30,131 bases of DNA from a virus. The DNA lies in IMG/VR virus record IMGVR_UViG_3300042867_000091, positions 1-30,131 of that record. One strand, written 5' to 3'. The notes beneath the pieces were generated by a model. It ran no database searches, was not told the origin of the DNA, and saw only the letters and a program-made list of their open reading frames with translations. The stretch's first letter is position 1, and each line of letters opens with the position of its first letter. The position numbers and the translations under genes were made by a program. Positions 1 through 8,732 of the stretch are shown piece after piece.

Positions 1-922
1 CACCGGCAAATCTGCTCTCATCTGTGTATCCAAATGATTTGGCTAGATCATTATGTATATATGTAACGCCTGTGATTAACTTTACCTTAGATAATGCGTT
101 GGTAATTGTCTGAATATCGCCTTTCAATCTAGCATCAGAACTAAATGCTGTAACATCACCTGTTGCAGTTATATCGCCTGATACACCAAGTGATGATAGA
201 CCTGAGATAGAGCCGCCAGAGATAGACACAGCGCCTGATCCTTGTGTTGACATTGTACCAAGACCTAAACCAGTTCTTGCTGTAGCTTGATCATTGCCTC
301 CTGTACCGCCATATTGAACAGCAACTACAGTTCCGGTCCATGTACCAGCAGTAATTGTTCCAACACCCGTAATGCCTGTATATGATCCACTTATACGTGC
401 AGATGGTACTGTGCCTGATGATAAAGTGCTTGCATTCGATGAGTAATTGTTTGATCTTACACCAACAGAGTCGGCATATGTGTTAGCTCTAGTGCCTACA
501 CCATCAGCATATGTGTTAGCTCTTACACCAACTGAGTCAGCATAAGTATTAGCTCTGGTACCTACACCATCGGCATATGTATTAGCTCTGGTAGCTACAC
601 CATCAGCATAAGTATTAGCTCTATCACCTACGCTGTCAGCATAGGTATTTGCTCTATTGCCAACTGAATTTGCATATGAATTGGCATAAGTATTGGCTCT
701 CGCGCCCACACTATCAGCATAAGTGTTAGCCCTAACACCAACCGAATCGGCATATGTATTTGATCTGGTTCCAACAGAGTTGGCCCAAAGATTTCCGTTA
801 TCTACTCTAGTAAACAGAGTTGAAACATTGACAAGCGTTTGCTCACCTTGAACAATTATCTGATTAGTTCTAGTTCTCCATTCGTCAAATGTGTTCGTTA
901 GTTCTACGTTTGCAAGTGCCAT
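1..922 (-). CDS. Tail fibre protein with 11-residue repeats and S74 chaperone domain (3' end outside window)
   Basis: 307 codons are visible; the C-terminus lies beyond base 1. The start ATG (920-922) follows GAGAG by about six bases and begins MALANVELTNTFDEWRTRTN, an N-terminus typical of T4-like fibres that attach to the baseplate. A tandem of 11-residue repeats of the type ANTYADSVGVR follows (bases 455-763). Next comes a fibre motif around VQYGGTGGNDQATARTGLGL, and then, near bases 60-150, SSDARLKGDIQTITNALSKV. The last stretch matches the start of the peptidase S74 intramolecular chaperone family, which trimerises fibres and then cleaves itself off. It is the last gene of the baseplate/fibre operon, one base after the 71-residue gene. 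Role inferred: host-receptor-binding fibre. Receptor specificity cannot be read from the sequence. Confidence 0.88.
   Translation of the reverse strand, partial: MALANVELTNTFDEWRTRTNQIIVQGEQTLVNVSTLFTRVDNGNLWANSVGTRSNTYADSVGVRANTYADSVGARANTYANSYANSVGNRANTYADSVGDRANTYADGVATRANTYADGVGTRANTYADSVGVRANTYADGVGTRANTYADSVGVRSNNYSSNASTLSSGTVPSARISGSYTGITGVGTITAGTWTGTVVAVQYGGTGGNDQATARTGLGLGTMSTQGSGAVSISGGSISGLSSLGVSGDITATGDVTAFSSDARLKGDIQTITNALSKVKLITGVTYIHNDLAKSFGYTDESRFAG
455..763 (-). repeat. Nine tandem units of a 33-bp coding repeat in the tail fibre gene
   Basis: On the minus strand nine units read (A/S)NTYAD(S/G)VG.R, each 33 bp except one of 45 bp (ANTYANSYANSVGNR), which carries a four-residue insertion. 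The units differ mostly at synonymous positions and at the residue before Arg. A partial unit (WANSVGTR) precedes and a degenerate one (SNNYSSN) follows. An 11-residue period with small residues at fixed places suits a trimeric hendecad coiled coil in the fibre shaft; that structure is inferred. Confidence 0.9.
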
Positions 923-923
923 T

Positions 924-1139
924 TTATTCTCTCGTTAAATTTCTGAGTAGATTTTTAATTTCTGCCATATCTTTGGCAAGATTTTCAACTGTGGCTTCAA
1001 GACTATTTATCTTTTGTTCCTTAGACTGAATAACTTGCCTCTTGTTCCTGTATTTTTCCAATGCTTCATTGTCAGCATTGACTAGGACGCCCTCTTTAAC
1101 TTTGTAAATACCAGGAACTTCTGTTTTTTGATACTTCAT
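924..1139 (-). CDS. Small conserved protein with C-terminal coiled coil
   Basis: 71 residues, starting MKYQKTEVPG at ATG 1137-1139, one base after the stop of the 2064-residue gene; an in-frame upstream extension would run into that gene. The N-terminal half (GIYKVKEGVLVNADNEALEKY) looks like a short beta motif followed by a helix. Residues about 36-70 (KRQVIQSKEQKINSLEATVE onward) are a likely coiled coil with hydrophobic residues at heptad spacing. Its place between the DUF4815-type protein and the tail fibre suggests a linker, fibre-attachment or assembly role; this rests on position only. I do not recognise a named family. Confidence 0.75.
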   Translation of the reverse strand: MKYQKTEVPGIYKVKEGVLVNADNEALEKYRNKRQVIQSKEQKINSLEATVENLAKDMAEIKNLLRNLTRE

Positions 1140-1140
1140 G

Positions 1141-4100
1141 TTATACCTGTACCGCAATTGCTCTTAGATCAGCTACGCGAGGAACAATAGCTGAATTTGT
1201 TGCAGTTAGACCAATCTTCAACGAGAATATCTTAAACCCACTAAACAATGTACCTTGACTGTTTGTGTATTGAACAACTGTATTAGGTGTTGTATTTGGT
1301 CCTGTATTGCCAGTCATCATAGAAGCAGGAAATTTGAAAGTATACTCTCTAAAGTCATTTCTATCACCGCTTGTCGAGTATGAGGTATCGTCTACCATTT
1401 CCAACTTATACCACGGAATGTTGTTATAAGAATCACCATCTTGTGCATTAATCAAACGAATCCACACTCCAACATCAGTAGTGATAGGTCTATATGCTGT
1501 CATAATCACAAGAATATCTTCAGCATCTTGACCATCTGCAAGAACAACTGGCTTTGAGATATACTTATTAATCAAAGCACCGCCAGTTGGTGTTTTTGTA
1601 TCGCCAACTAATTTGGTAACAGTTACATCACTTGAACCTACTTTGGCAGATGTTGAATTGACATTATCGCGAATTTCTAGTACTGTGCCAACAGTGTAAT
1701 CTGTAGTTGGAACTGTAATGACTACATCGTTAACAGACTTAGAGATAATCGTAGAATTGGCAAGCGTAGTATTATTAACTAGAATATTTCCTACATTAGC
1801 AAAAGTTGCATCATTAAGAGTTACTGTTATTCCTGTATAATTTTCTTTGTATGTATTTGCATTAACAATGTTGTCGACAAATACAGTGTGTGTTCTACCT
1901 ACATCTAAGATAGGTGTCACATATTCAGATTGTGTAAGCATTTTTGCTTGAACTTGATTTGAAGGCGCACCATTCAATGAAGATGAATCAATTTCATACG
2001 ATCTTGAAAGAACAGCTTTTTCTACAGAGAAATAGAAGTTTTCATTATCATCAATTGGAACAAATATGGCATCTTGAACACCAATATTTGATGTTGCCTT
2101 CATATCAAAAGAGATGCCTGTCTTATTAAACTTAATATATGAGGGTTCAAAGTCAACAAGAGAATATCTGGAATTTGAAATTCCTGTTATTGTGGCAGAA
2201 GTATTGCTTGTCAAACCATACACTGTATCACCAATATAGAATTGACCATTAGAAGCGTCAACATCAAGAGTTTTTGATGATGATGTTATCGTATACTTCT
2301 CAATGTATCCTGAACCTTGTCTGACGGTACTGATAATTGCAGATGTGCCTGAGTTAACGTTATTTGCACCGTAATATCTAAACACTCTCTCAGCTGGTTG
2401 AAATTTAGTACTTGCAACTGCGGCAACAGACCCTGCATATGTAATAACTTTAGAGTTGGCTCCAGAAGTATTACCAATCAGAATGTCATTTACCAACAAC
2501 TCTGTCATATTGCTGCCAGACAATGTTAGTCGCTGATTACCAACAAGAGTTTCACCGTTAACATCAAAGTCATCAGATACGTTGTCTAGTATGAGTCTTT
2601 CTATAGGTTTCTGTCCAATATTAGCAATGCCTTCAACATTAGTAGTGAACGAGGCACGATATAAGTTTACCTTCAAGTCAACATCTGGAACAATATCCCA
2701 ATTGAGGTTATTGTTTGTTGTATAGAAAGTTCCTGTTAGAGGACGTTGTGATAGTCTATTTTCTGTTCCAAGTTCCTTTTCAGTAAGTCTTGAAATCCAA
2801 ATATATGTATCTGGATTTAGACCGATCGTGTGAATAACCAAAGCGTACTGTACGTTATTATACAAGAAGATCGGACACTCAAATTCTATAGTTGTAGCTA
2901 GAGATGCATCGTCTGAAACAACATAACGAGGATCAGAGCTTTCTACCCAAACTTCAGATAGAGGTACCGCATTGCGAGTAATATCTCCACCTGAATCCAT
3001 CTCACGAATTTCAATCCAGAAGCCAAGCGTAGGATGCTTTTGAGCAAAGAATAGATCAACTTTTGTCAAGAAGATTCCTTCTTCTCCATCTGGAGCTTTT
3101 GGCAAGAACGAATAAGCAGAACAAGAAGGACGAAGCTTCTGTAAATATTGAGTTGTTGTTAGATTTGATTCGTTTATATCATTCACAGTAGCAATAACTG
3201 TTCTTGTTGTAAGAATTGTATTCTGCAACTGTTGAACCAAACCTTGAGCAACAAAATAGTTCTTAGCCATTGTTGTAGCGTCTTGCTGAGAGTTTGTTGG
3301 ACTATCGATTACAATAACTTCTCTCTGTCCTGTGCGGAAACGCTTTTCATTTCCTGCTGGTAGACGTAAACGGAAATAAGCTGTACCGTTAGCGTCCGTT
3401 ACAAGAGGATCTCCCTCATTAACAATAGCTACAATATTAGCTTCCACTTTAGGATCAGGCATTACTTTAAGATATGTTTCGTAGGCTTCCACATTTGCAA
3501 GAGGACTGACATATTGTGTCATGTCTTCACCGTCAAAAAATACATAAAGCTTCGTAAAGGCTTTCATACCCTTAACAGCACAGGTTAGAATTTGTGGACG
3601 AATGTAAGGTTTTATACTAACATCAACAACCTTATTGCCGAGCTGTACATTGTTTTCTGCTACTGAATAGAAAGTTTCACTACCGACTCTTGTATTATCA
3701 TATTGAGTCTCAACAATCGTTTCAAACTTAGCTCCAGAAGATGCTTTTCCGGAACTTTTAAACCCTAATGTGTTCTTGTTAAATTCTACGTTTCTAGCCA
3801 ACCAGTATGCATTATCATAAGCAAGGTCTCTTTGAGAAGCATCGAATGTTCCAATCAGTTCGCCCGTATCAGCACGATACAGTTTATATCCTGTGATTGT
3901 CGTTTGCCACTGATTCCAGGTTGTCGTTGCAGGTTCTGAGTAATCTGATCCAACACCTGTAGATACTTGATTGTCTGCGAGTTTCTGAGTATCAACCCAA
4001 ACGTCAATATCTGGTGTAAGGAACAAGTTGCCAACAAATCTGTAGCTTGAAACTTCGACGTTTCTATATGATGTTACTTTAGGCTGTTCAATCATCAGAT

Positions 4101-7100
4101 TATGGGTAAATGGCAGATGGATAAGAGGTCCATTCTGGACAAGTCCTGTAAGCGATGTTGTATTATAATAGATTGATCTCATAGTGTAGAGAGGGCGAAT
4201 GCTCTTTTCTTCAGGATCGTTTACGATACGATAATTAACATCGGCAGTATCGCCATTACTTTCATCACGGAAAGAATCAACAAAAATGCCGTTCTTGAAA
4301 CGATTGTTTCCATTTTCATCAAGAATCTGCATATCTATAGCAGACTTTTCCAGTGCTGTGAGAGCCGCGTAGTATTCGAGATTTACGATACGGTCTTTCA
4401 AAACTCCAATGTCACGCATCGTGTATCTAATATTGGCAAGCCTCTTAACTTGCACAGACAAATCTTTTCTTCCAATAATTTGAGCATAATTTGGTGAAAG
4501 TGAAGGGAAAGGTGCAACATAAATTGCAGCAAGTGCCATAACGTTTTCAGGTACAGCAGGAGTAATTGGATTTACATTTGGATTGCCTGAAATGACAGAT
4601 ACTTGTCCTCTTTTATCCATAACTACAACGTCTCTGCGAGGCAAATAGTATGAATATGAGTATGTTACTTGCGATGAAGGAACAGGGAAACGCATTCCAT
4701 TTGTGTCATAATTGAAGACTGTTGATGATCCTGGGTTAGTAGTAGCACTGCCGATCAGTGTAGTAGAATTGGCAGTTCTCTGCTTTACAGGTCTGATATC
4801 AATGAATTGACGGAGATCATATTTGATCTTTGTTGTTGGCGATTCAAAGATTGGAATATTTTCAATACCTATTGAATCTGGATATGAATCAACGGAGAAG
4901 TATCCCACACCAACAGCAAAGTTAGGCTCAAAGTGATCTAGTACAACTAGATAACGATCATTTGCAGTCAAACTAATCCCGTTTGGATTAATAGTTGCAA
5001 AGTCATACATATCATCTTTCTGACCATTATCCAGAACAAAGAATCTGGTTACATCCGCAGCATTTGCATCAGTTGTACTAGTTGGCATTGCATCAGTTCT
5101 ACGGAGAATTTTCTTAATCTTGTAGACATCCGGAATACCAAGATTGATTGGACTTGTTAAAGAAGGTGTATTGGTACCTGATGTAAAATCAATCTTTACC
5201 AATACGTTTTCTACTAATTCTTTATTGATCTCAACAGCATCAGGTCTATTTACTGGATATGTAAGTTTTGCATCTGTTGTAGCAATAGGTTCATACAATG
5301 AAATATTCAAAGTAGACGGCGTTGTCGTTACTGATCTCTGCTGTCCAGTCGTGATAGATTTAGAATTAAGATCAATAATACTGCCTGCACGATATGCTCT
5401 TAGAATAAAAGCACTTGTACCTGTATAAGGTCTATCGATTATAAGATTAGTATCGTTAGATATATCGGTAATAGTGAAATATTCTGTGTTTCCGGAAAAT
5501 TGGATTGTATCACCTTTACTAAATCTTAAGAACGAAGAACCTGTCGACTGGATTATATTACCTGATGGAGTATCGGAAACAGTCCAACCTGTGTTTACGG
5601 TAATATCTGCACTAACAGAAAGAATAATTTCTGACTTATCCAATGCAGTTAATGAAGTCGTGCCATATATCATCTGTTCGCCGACAATACTGTTTACTAC
5701 GTTTGCGACACCTCCAGTACCACCAGGATTTGTGAAAGAAACGCTAGATACGGTTCTATTAAAGTTGAATGATGTTTTTGAAGCTCCATCAGTTCCTTTA
5801 AGATCACGAACGGCAGGAGAACCTACACTCATAAGAAGTGTGGATATAGATTTACCTTCCAATGAAAGTGTATCAAGAGAAGCATCTACAATCGGATCTG
5901 CCCAAAACTGTCCTGAAGCGTTTATTGTCTTAACTTGAGCAAAAGAATTTGATCCAACCATACGAATGTCTGATAGGTAAACGAAAACTTCACCGTCTGG
6001 TGTACCTAAAATTCCATCATATTTGACAACTGAAAGAACGCGGGCAGTACCAATATTATTGCCTGATGGCGTTCCTGCAAGAGCACCCCGTGTTGCAATT
6101 CTTTTTGTGGCAGTATCATAGAGATTAACAACTGCACCTGTATCAGAAGAAATTTGACCAAAAACGTTATTACATCTAACATAATTACCCATAGATGCAG
6201 TTGCAACTTGTCCGCTTAGATTCGCATATGTTGAAGCTTTAGGAATAACAACATCATAATCGGTTACAAGCTTACCAACTTCATAACCTCTAACATATCC
6301 TACACCAGGTTCTACACCAATAGACAAGAAGCTTGAGTTGCCATTTGCAGAATAACCACCATTTGTACCAGAATCATAGTTCTCACGAACACGAACATCT
6401 AGACCCCACACATAGTAGTTACCAGATTCATCAAGTGTGCGTTTTGCAAGCTCATCTTGTAGAATGTTATATTGCGAACGGTCATATCTTTCAATGATTA
6501 TTCCCTCTTTGATGGTAAAGAGTTCTGCAAAGTTTGGTGCTTCTTCTTCATCATCAATATCACGAACTTGTAATTCCAAATTAAGTTGAAGACGATCAGC
6601 ACCTGGAGCTGAGTAATTGGAAGCTTCAAGAGCAGGATCTAGGAGCGAACTATCATCTGATGCTTTAACGATACGTTCTGAGATGTTAAATCCTACACGA
6701 CATGTCGGATTTGTTCCATAACGCGAAAGCACTATTGATTGCTCATTAAATCTTAAGAAATGACCTTTAGCAAAGATAACGCCTTCACGGATGATGAAGC
6801 GTGAACCTAAACCTGTTGGTGCTGTATCGATTGCTACTAGTTTTTGTCCTGTGTTTGTAGACAAAACTTCACTTGCATTGAATTTTACAATGCTTGTGTT
6901 AGAAGGTGAAGAAGACTTGTATCGAATGAATAGAGTTTTGTAATTACCATCTACGCTGTTTTCAGAACCAGGAAGAATTTCAATAACGTAGGCTTCAACG
7001 TTGTTTGTTACGCTGTAAATATCTTTGTTGAGGAAAAGACTAAGATTAGCTGGTGCACCTGTATCGTCTTCATCTTTGACTTTTATGTAATCAACATCCT

Positions 7101-7335
7101 TTTCAATACCAAACTGACCTGGAAGAACAATGGAACCGTCACGGAAAACGTGCTTACCAAATCTATCAATTTGCTTCTGCAAGATAGTCTGCATCTGTGT
7201 AAGTTCACGGGCCTGTACTGCGAATCCTGGCTTATAGAGGACACGATAATAGTTGTTTTCCTCATCATAATCATCATAATATGGAGTTACGTTAAAATCT
7301 GTTGTCAATGCTGAATTGGCGGCAGTATTAGCCAT
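1141..7335 (-). CDS. Very large DUF4815-type tail/baseplate structural protein (2064 aa)
   Basis: The N-terminus (FNVTPYYDDYDEENNYYRVL, then PGFAVQARELTQMQTILQKQ, residues about 14-65) matches the DUF4815-type start of very long virion proteins in cyanophage-like and other distant T4 relatives. The rest is a long chain of beta-rich, Ser/Thr/Asn/Gly-rich segments without transmembrane helices or catalytic motifs that I recognise. The start ATG (7333-7335) has a strong ribosome-binding site, AGAGGAAAAAG. It follows the gp8-like gene with 21 bases between them, at the place where T4 has genes 9-12, so an outer baseplate or fibre-bearing role is inferred. At about 6.2 kb it is one fifth of the window; no frameshift or internal stop was seen. 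Confidence 0.85.
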   Translation of the reverse strand: MANTAANSALTTDFNVTPYYDDYDEENNYYRVLYKPGFAVQARELTQMQTILQKQIDRFGKHVFRDGSIVLPGQFGIEKDVDYIKVKDEDDTGAPANLSLFLNKDIYSVTNNVEAYVIEILPGSENSVDGNYKTLFIRYKSSSPSNTSIVKFNASEVLSTNTGQKLVAIDTAPTGLGSRFIIREGVIFAKGHFLRFNEQSIVLSRYGTNPTCRVGFNISERIVKASDDSSLLDPALEASNYSAPGADRLQLNLELQVRDIDDEEEAPNFAELFTIKEGIIIERYDRSQYNILQDELAKRTLDESGNYYVWGLDVRVRENYDSGTNGGYSANGNSSFLSIGVEPGVGYVRGYEVGKLVTDYDVVIPKASTYANLSGQVATASMGNYVRCNNVFGQISSDTGAVVNLYDTATKRIATRGALAGTPSGNNIGTARVLSVVKYDGILGTPDGEVFVYLSDIRMVGSNSFAQVKTINASGQFWADPIVDASLDTLSLEGKSISTLLMSVGSPAVRDLKGTDGASKTSFNFNRTVSSVSFTNPGGTGGVANVVNSIVGEQMIYGTTSLTALDKSEIILSVSADITVNTGWTVSDTPSGNIIQSTGSSFLRFSKGDTIQFSGNTEYFTITDISNDTNLIIDRPYTGTSAFILRAYRAGSIIDLNSKSITTGQQRSVTTTPSTLNISLYEPIATTDAKLTYPVNRPDAVEINKELVENVLVKIDFTSGTNTPSLTSPINLGIPDVYKIKKILRRTDAMPTSTTDANAADVTRFFVLDNGQKDDMYDFATINPNGISLTANDRYLVVLDHFEPNFAVGVGYFSVDSYPDSIGIENIPIFESPTTKIKYDLRQFIDIRPVKQRTANSTTLIGSATTNPGSSTVFNYDTNGMRFPVPSSQVTYSYSYYLPRRDVVVMDKRGQVSVISGNPNVNPITPAVPENVMALAAIYVAPFPSLSPNYAQIIGRKDLSVQVKRLANIRYTMRDIGVLKDRIVNLEYYAALTALEKSAIDMQILDENGNNRFKNGIFVDSFRDESNGDTADVNYRIVNDPEEKSIRPLYTMRSIYYNTTSLTGLVQNGPLIHLPFTHNLMIEQPKVTSYRNVEVSSYRFVGNLFLTPDIDVWVDTQKLADNQVSTGVGSDYSEPATTTWNQWQTTITGYKLYRADTGELIGTFDASQRDLAYDNAYWLARNVEFNKNTLGFKSSGKASSGAKFETIVETQYDNTRVGSETFYSVAENNVQLGNKVVDVSIKPYIRPQILTCAVKGMKAFTKLYVFFDGEDMTQYVSPLANVEAYETYLKVMPDPKVEANIVAIVNEGDPLVTDANGTAYFRLRLPAGNEKRFRTGQREVIVIDSPTNSQQDATTMAKNYFVAQGLVQQLQNTILTTRTVIATVNDINESNLTTTQYLQKLRPSCSAYSFLPKAPDGEEGIFLTKVDLFFAQKHPTLGFWIEIREMDSGGDITRNAVPLSEVWVESSDPRYVVSDDASLATTIEFECPIFLYNNVQYALVIHTIGLNPDTYIWISRLTEKELGTENRLSQRPLTGTFYTTNNNLNWDIVPDVDLKVNLYRASFTTNVEGIANIGQKPIERLILDNVSDDFDVNGETLVGNQRLTLSGSNMTELLVNDILIGNTSGANSKVITYAGSVAAVASTKFQPAERVFRYYGANNVNSGTSAIISTVRQGSGYIEKYTITSSSKTLDVDASNGQFYIGDTVYGLTSNTSATITGISNSRYSLVDFEPSYIKFNKTGISFDMKATSNIGVQDAIFVPIDDNENFYFSVEKAVLSRSYEIDSSSLNGAPSNQVQAKMLTQSEYVTPILDVGRTHTVFVDNIVNANTYKENYTGITVTLNDATFANVGNILVNNTTLANSTIISKSVNDVVITVPTTDYTVGTVLEIRDNVNSTSAKVGSSDVTVTKLVGDTKTPTGGALINKYISKPVVLADGQDAEDILVIMTAYRPITTDVGVWIRLINAQDGDSYNNIPWYKLEMVDDTSYSTSGDRNDFREYTFKFPASMMTGNTGPNTTPNTVVQYTNSQGTLFSGFKIFSLKIGLTATNSAIVPRVADLRAIAVQV

Positions 7336-7356
7336 TATTCTTTTTCCTCTTGCAAA

Positions 7357-8703
7357 TTAGAATGATAATATAATCTTGAATTCTTCTGTCTGTTCTGCTG
7401 AACGTTGAATAGACACGCTGTTGTCAATATATAGAATACTTCCTGAATACCTCTGAAGCTTCGATGAATTATCAACACCTACAACTGCTCTTACGGTTCT
7501 ACTAGAAGAACCTGTAATGATTTCAGATTTAGGATTTCCAGTAACGTCATTGAGTTTCAATTCTCCGTTATTAGAATTCCATGAAACTACAGTACCTTTA
7601 AACGTTGCAGTTTCCAGCGTAGCACCTTGAAATGCAATTTCATCTAAGCTAAAATCACTTGAACCTGTTGTATCAAGGAACAATGTTGTTAGCTGTGAGT
7701 ATACAATTCCTGTAGCATACGCGAGTGATGAAGTTAATCTTGGATTTTTGATAAGGGCAATCTGTCGGAAGTTATTTTGTATATCAAATACACCACTTTC
7801 CGTTCCATTAAGTCTGAGATTAATGATAGCGTTTGATGCACCCAATTCTTCCACCGGACTAGAACCGTGTCCACCTGAAGGATTTCCTGGCGGTGATATT
7901 ATAGGTCTTAGATTAGCGCCAGAACCTTCTGATGAAATCACACTGATCGTAGCATTCGTATATCCAGAACCTTTTTGCTGAATAGAGATGCTGTTAATAG
8001 CAGTTGTGGTTGCATTAACGGTTGCAACCGCTGTAGCATCTATTCCATCACCACTAATGACGAGTGTGGGTGGGCTAACCGAACTATAGCCAGAACCACC
8101 ATCTTCAATTTTAATAGCCTCAATAGCCCCCTCAATCGCATTCTGTTGAACTGACCATTGCAAAGATCCGTTATCTTCGGTTATCTTCTTAACAGGCATA
8201 TAATTCGTAGTTAAGAACTTAAGTTTTTCATCATCTGTTAGTGTATACAAATATTTCCACACATATTTGTCTGCACCCTCAACGGCTGAGTTAGTTATGG
8301 TTGATGCCGGCTTTACTGTAGAAGGCTCACCATTATTGTTACTCAAACACTTGTATACGTTGTAATCCGTCGTTAAAACATAAAAAGGTGATGCAGTGTT
8401 ACCGTAATCTGTTGTATTTCTTTGGTCATCATACTGAGAATAAACGTTACCACTTGTCCAGTTAATGCGAGGAACACACAAGCTAACATCATTACCTTGA
8501 ATCTGCTTTGCGCCGATAATATTTTTCCAAACTTCTATCTGTTGAGTAACATTTGATGTAGGTGTAGGAGGATTCTGTTCATCTGTCCAAGGTCCAACTT
8601 TACCAAATGTGAAATAGATGTATGGCTCTGAAGTACCACCCACTGAGCTTTTGAAAAGTTCGGCATTCAATATTTCAAGACTTTTAGTGTATGTTGATGG
8701 CAT
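7357..8703 (-). CDS. 8: Baseplate wedge subunit gp8-like
   Basis: 448 residues against 334 in T4 gp8. The N-terminal part has family features: EPYIYFTFGKVGPWTDEQNP, a WKNIIGAKQI segment, VYKCLSNNNGEPS and DKYVWKYLYTLTDDEKLKFL. The extra length is two inserts: a glycine-rich beta module (residues about 193-280, GGSGYSSVSPPTLVISGDG) also found in the gp6 and gp7-position proteins, and a C-terminal module (FQGATLETATFKGTVVSWN) shared with the gp7-position protein. Known role: gp8 joins wedge arms in the baseplate periphery. The start ATG (8701-8703) follows AGGAAT by six bases, and a TCTAAATA late-promoter-like site lies 21 bases upstream. Confidence 0.85.
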   Translation of the reverse strand: MPSTYTKSLEILNAELFKSSVGGTSEPYIYFTFGKVGPWTDEQNPPTPTSNVTQQIEVWKNIIGAKQIQGNDVSLCVPRINWTSGNVYSQYDDQRNTTDYGNTASPFYVLTTDYNVYKCLSNNNGEPSTVKPASTITNSAVEGADKYVWKYLYTLTDDEKLKFLTTNYMPVKKITEDNGSLQWSVQQNAIEGAIEAIKIEDGGSGYSSVSPPTLVISGDGIDATAVATVNATTTAINSISIQQKGSGYTNATISVISSEGSGANLRPIISPPGNPSGGHGSSPVEELGASNAIINLRLNGTESGVFDIQNNFRQIALIKNPRLTSSLAYATGIVYSQLTTLFLDTTGSSDFSLDEIAFQGATLETATFKGTVVSWNSNNGELKLNDVTGNPKSEIITGSSSRTVRAVVGVDNSSKLQRYSGSILYIDNSVSIQRSAEQTEEFKIILSF

Positions 8704-8724
8704 TTTTTATTCCTAAATTCATAT

Positions 8725-8732
8725 TATTTAGA
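8725..8732 (-). promoter_or_regulatory. Late-promoter-like site TCTAAATA before gp8
   Basis: Minus-strand TCTAAATA overlaps the stop codon of the gp7-position gene. It has no -35 element, and the expected transcript would include an AGGAAT ribosome-binding site before the gp8 ATG. It resembles the T4 late -10 element TATAAATA at six of eight bases. Function inferred from position and from the same octamer before the channel operon. Confidence 0.45.

Noticed and set aside
455-763. Regular 33-bp repeats resembling a CRISPR array
   Set aside because: The units are contiguous without unique spacers, stay in one open frame and encode a fibre repeat.
5144-5938. Plus-strand open frames of 94 and 154 codons inside the DUF4815-type gene
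   Set aside because: They are antisense shadows of a well-supported coding frame, without ribosome-binding sites.
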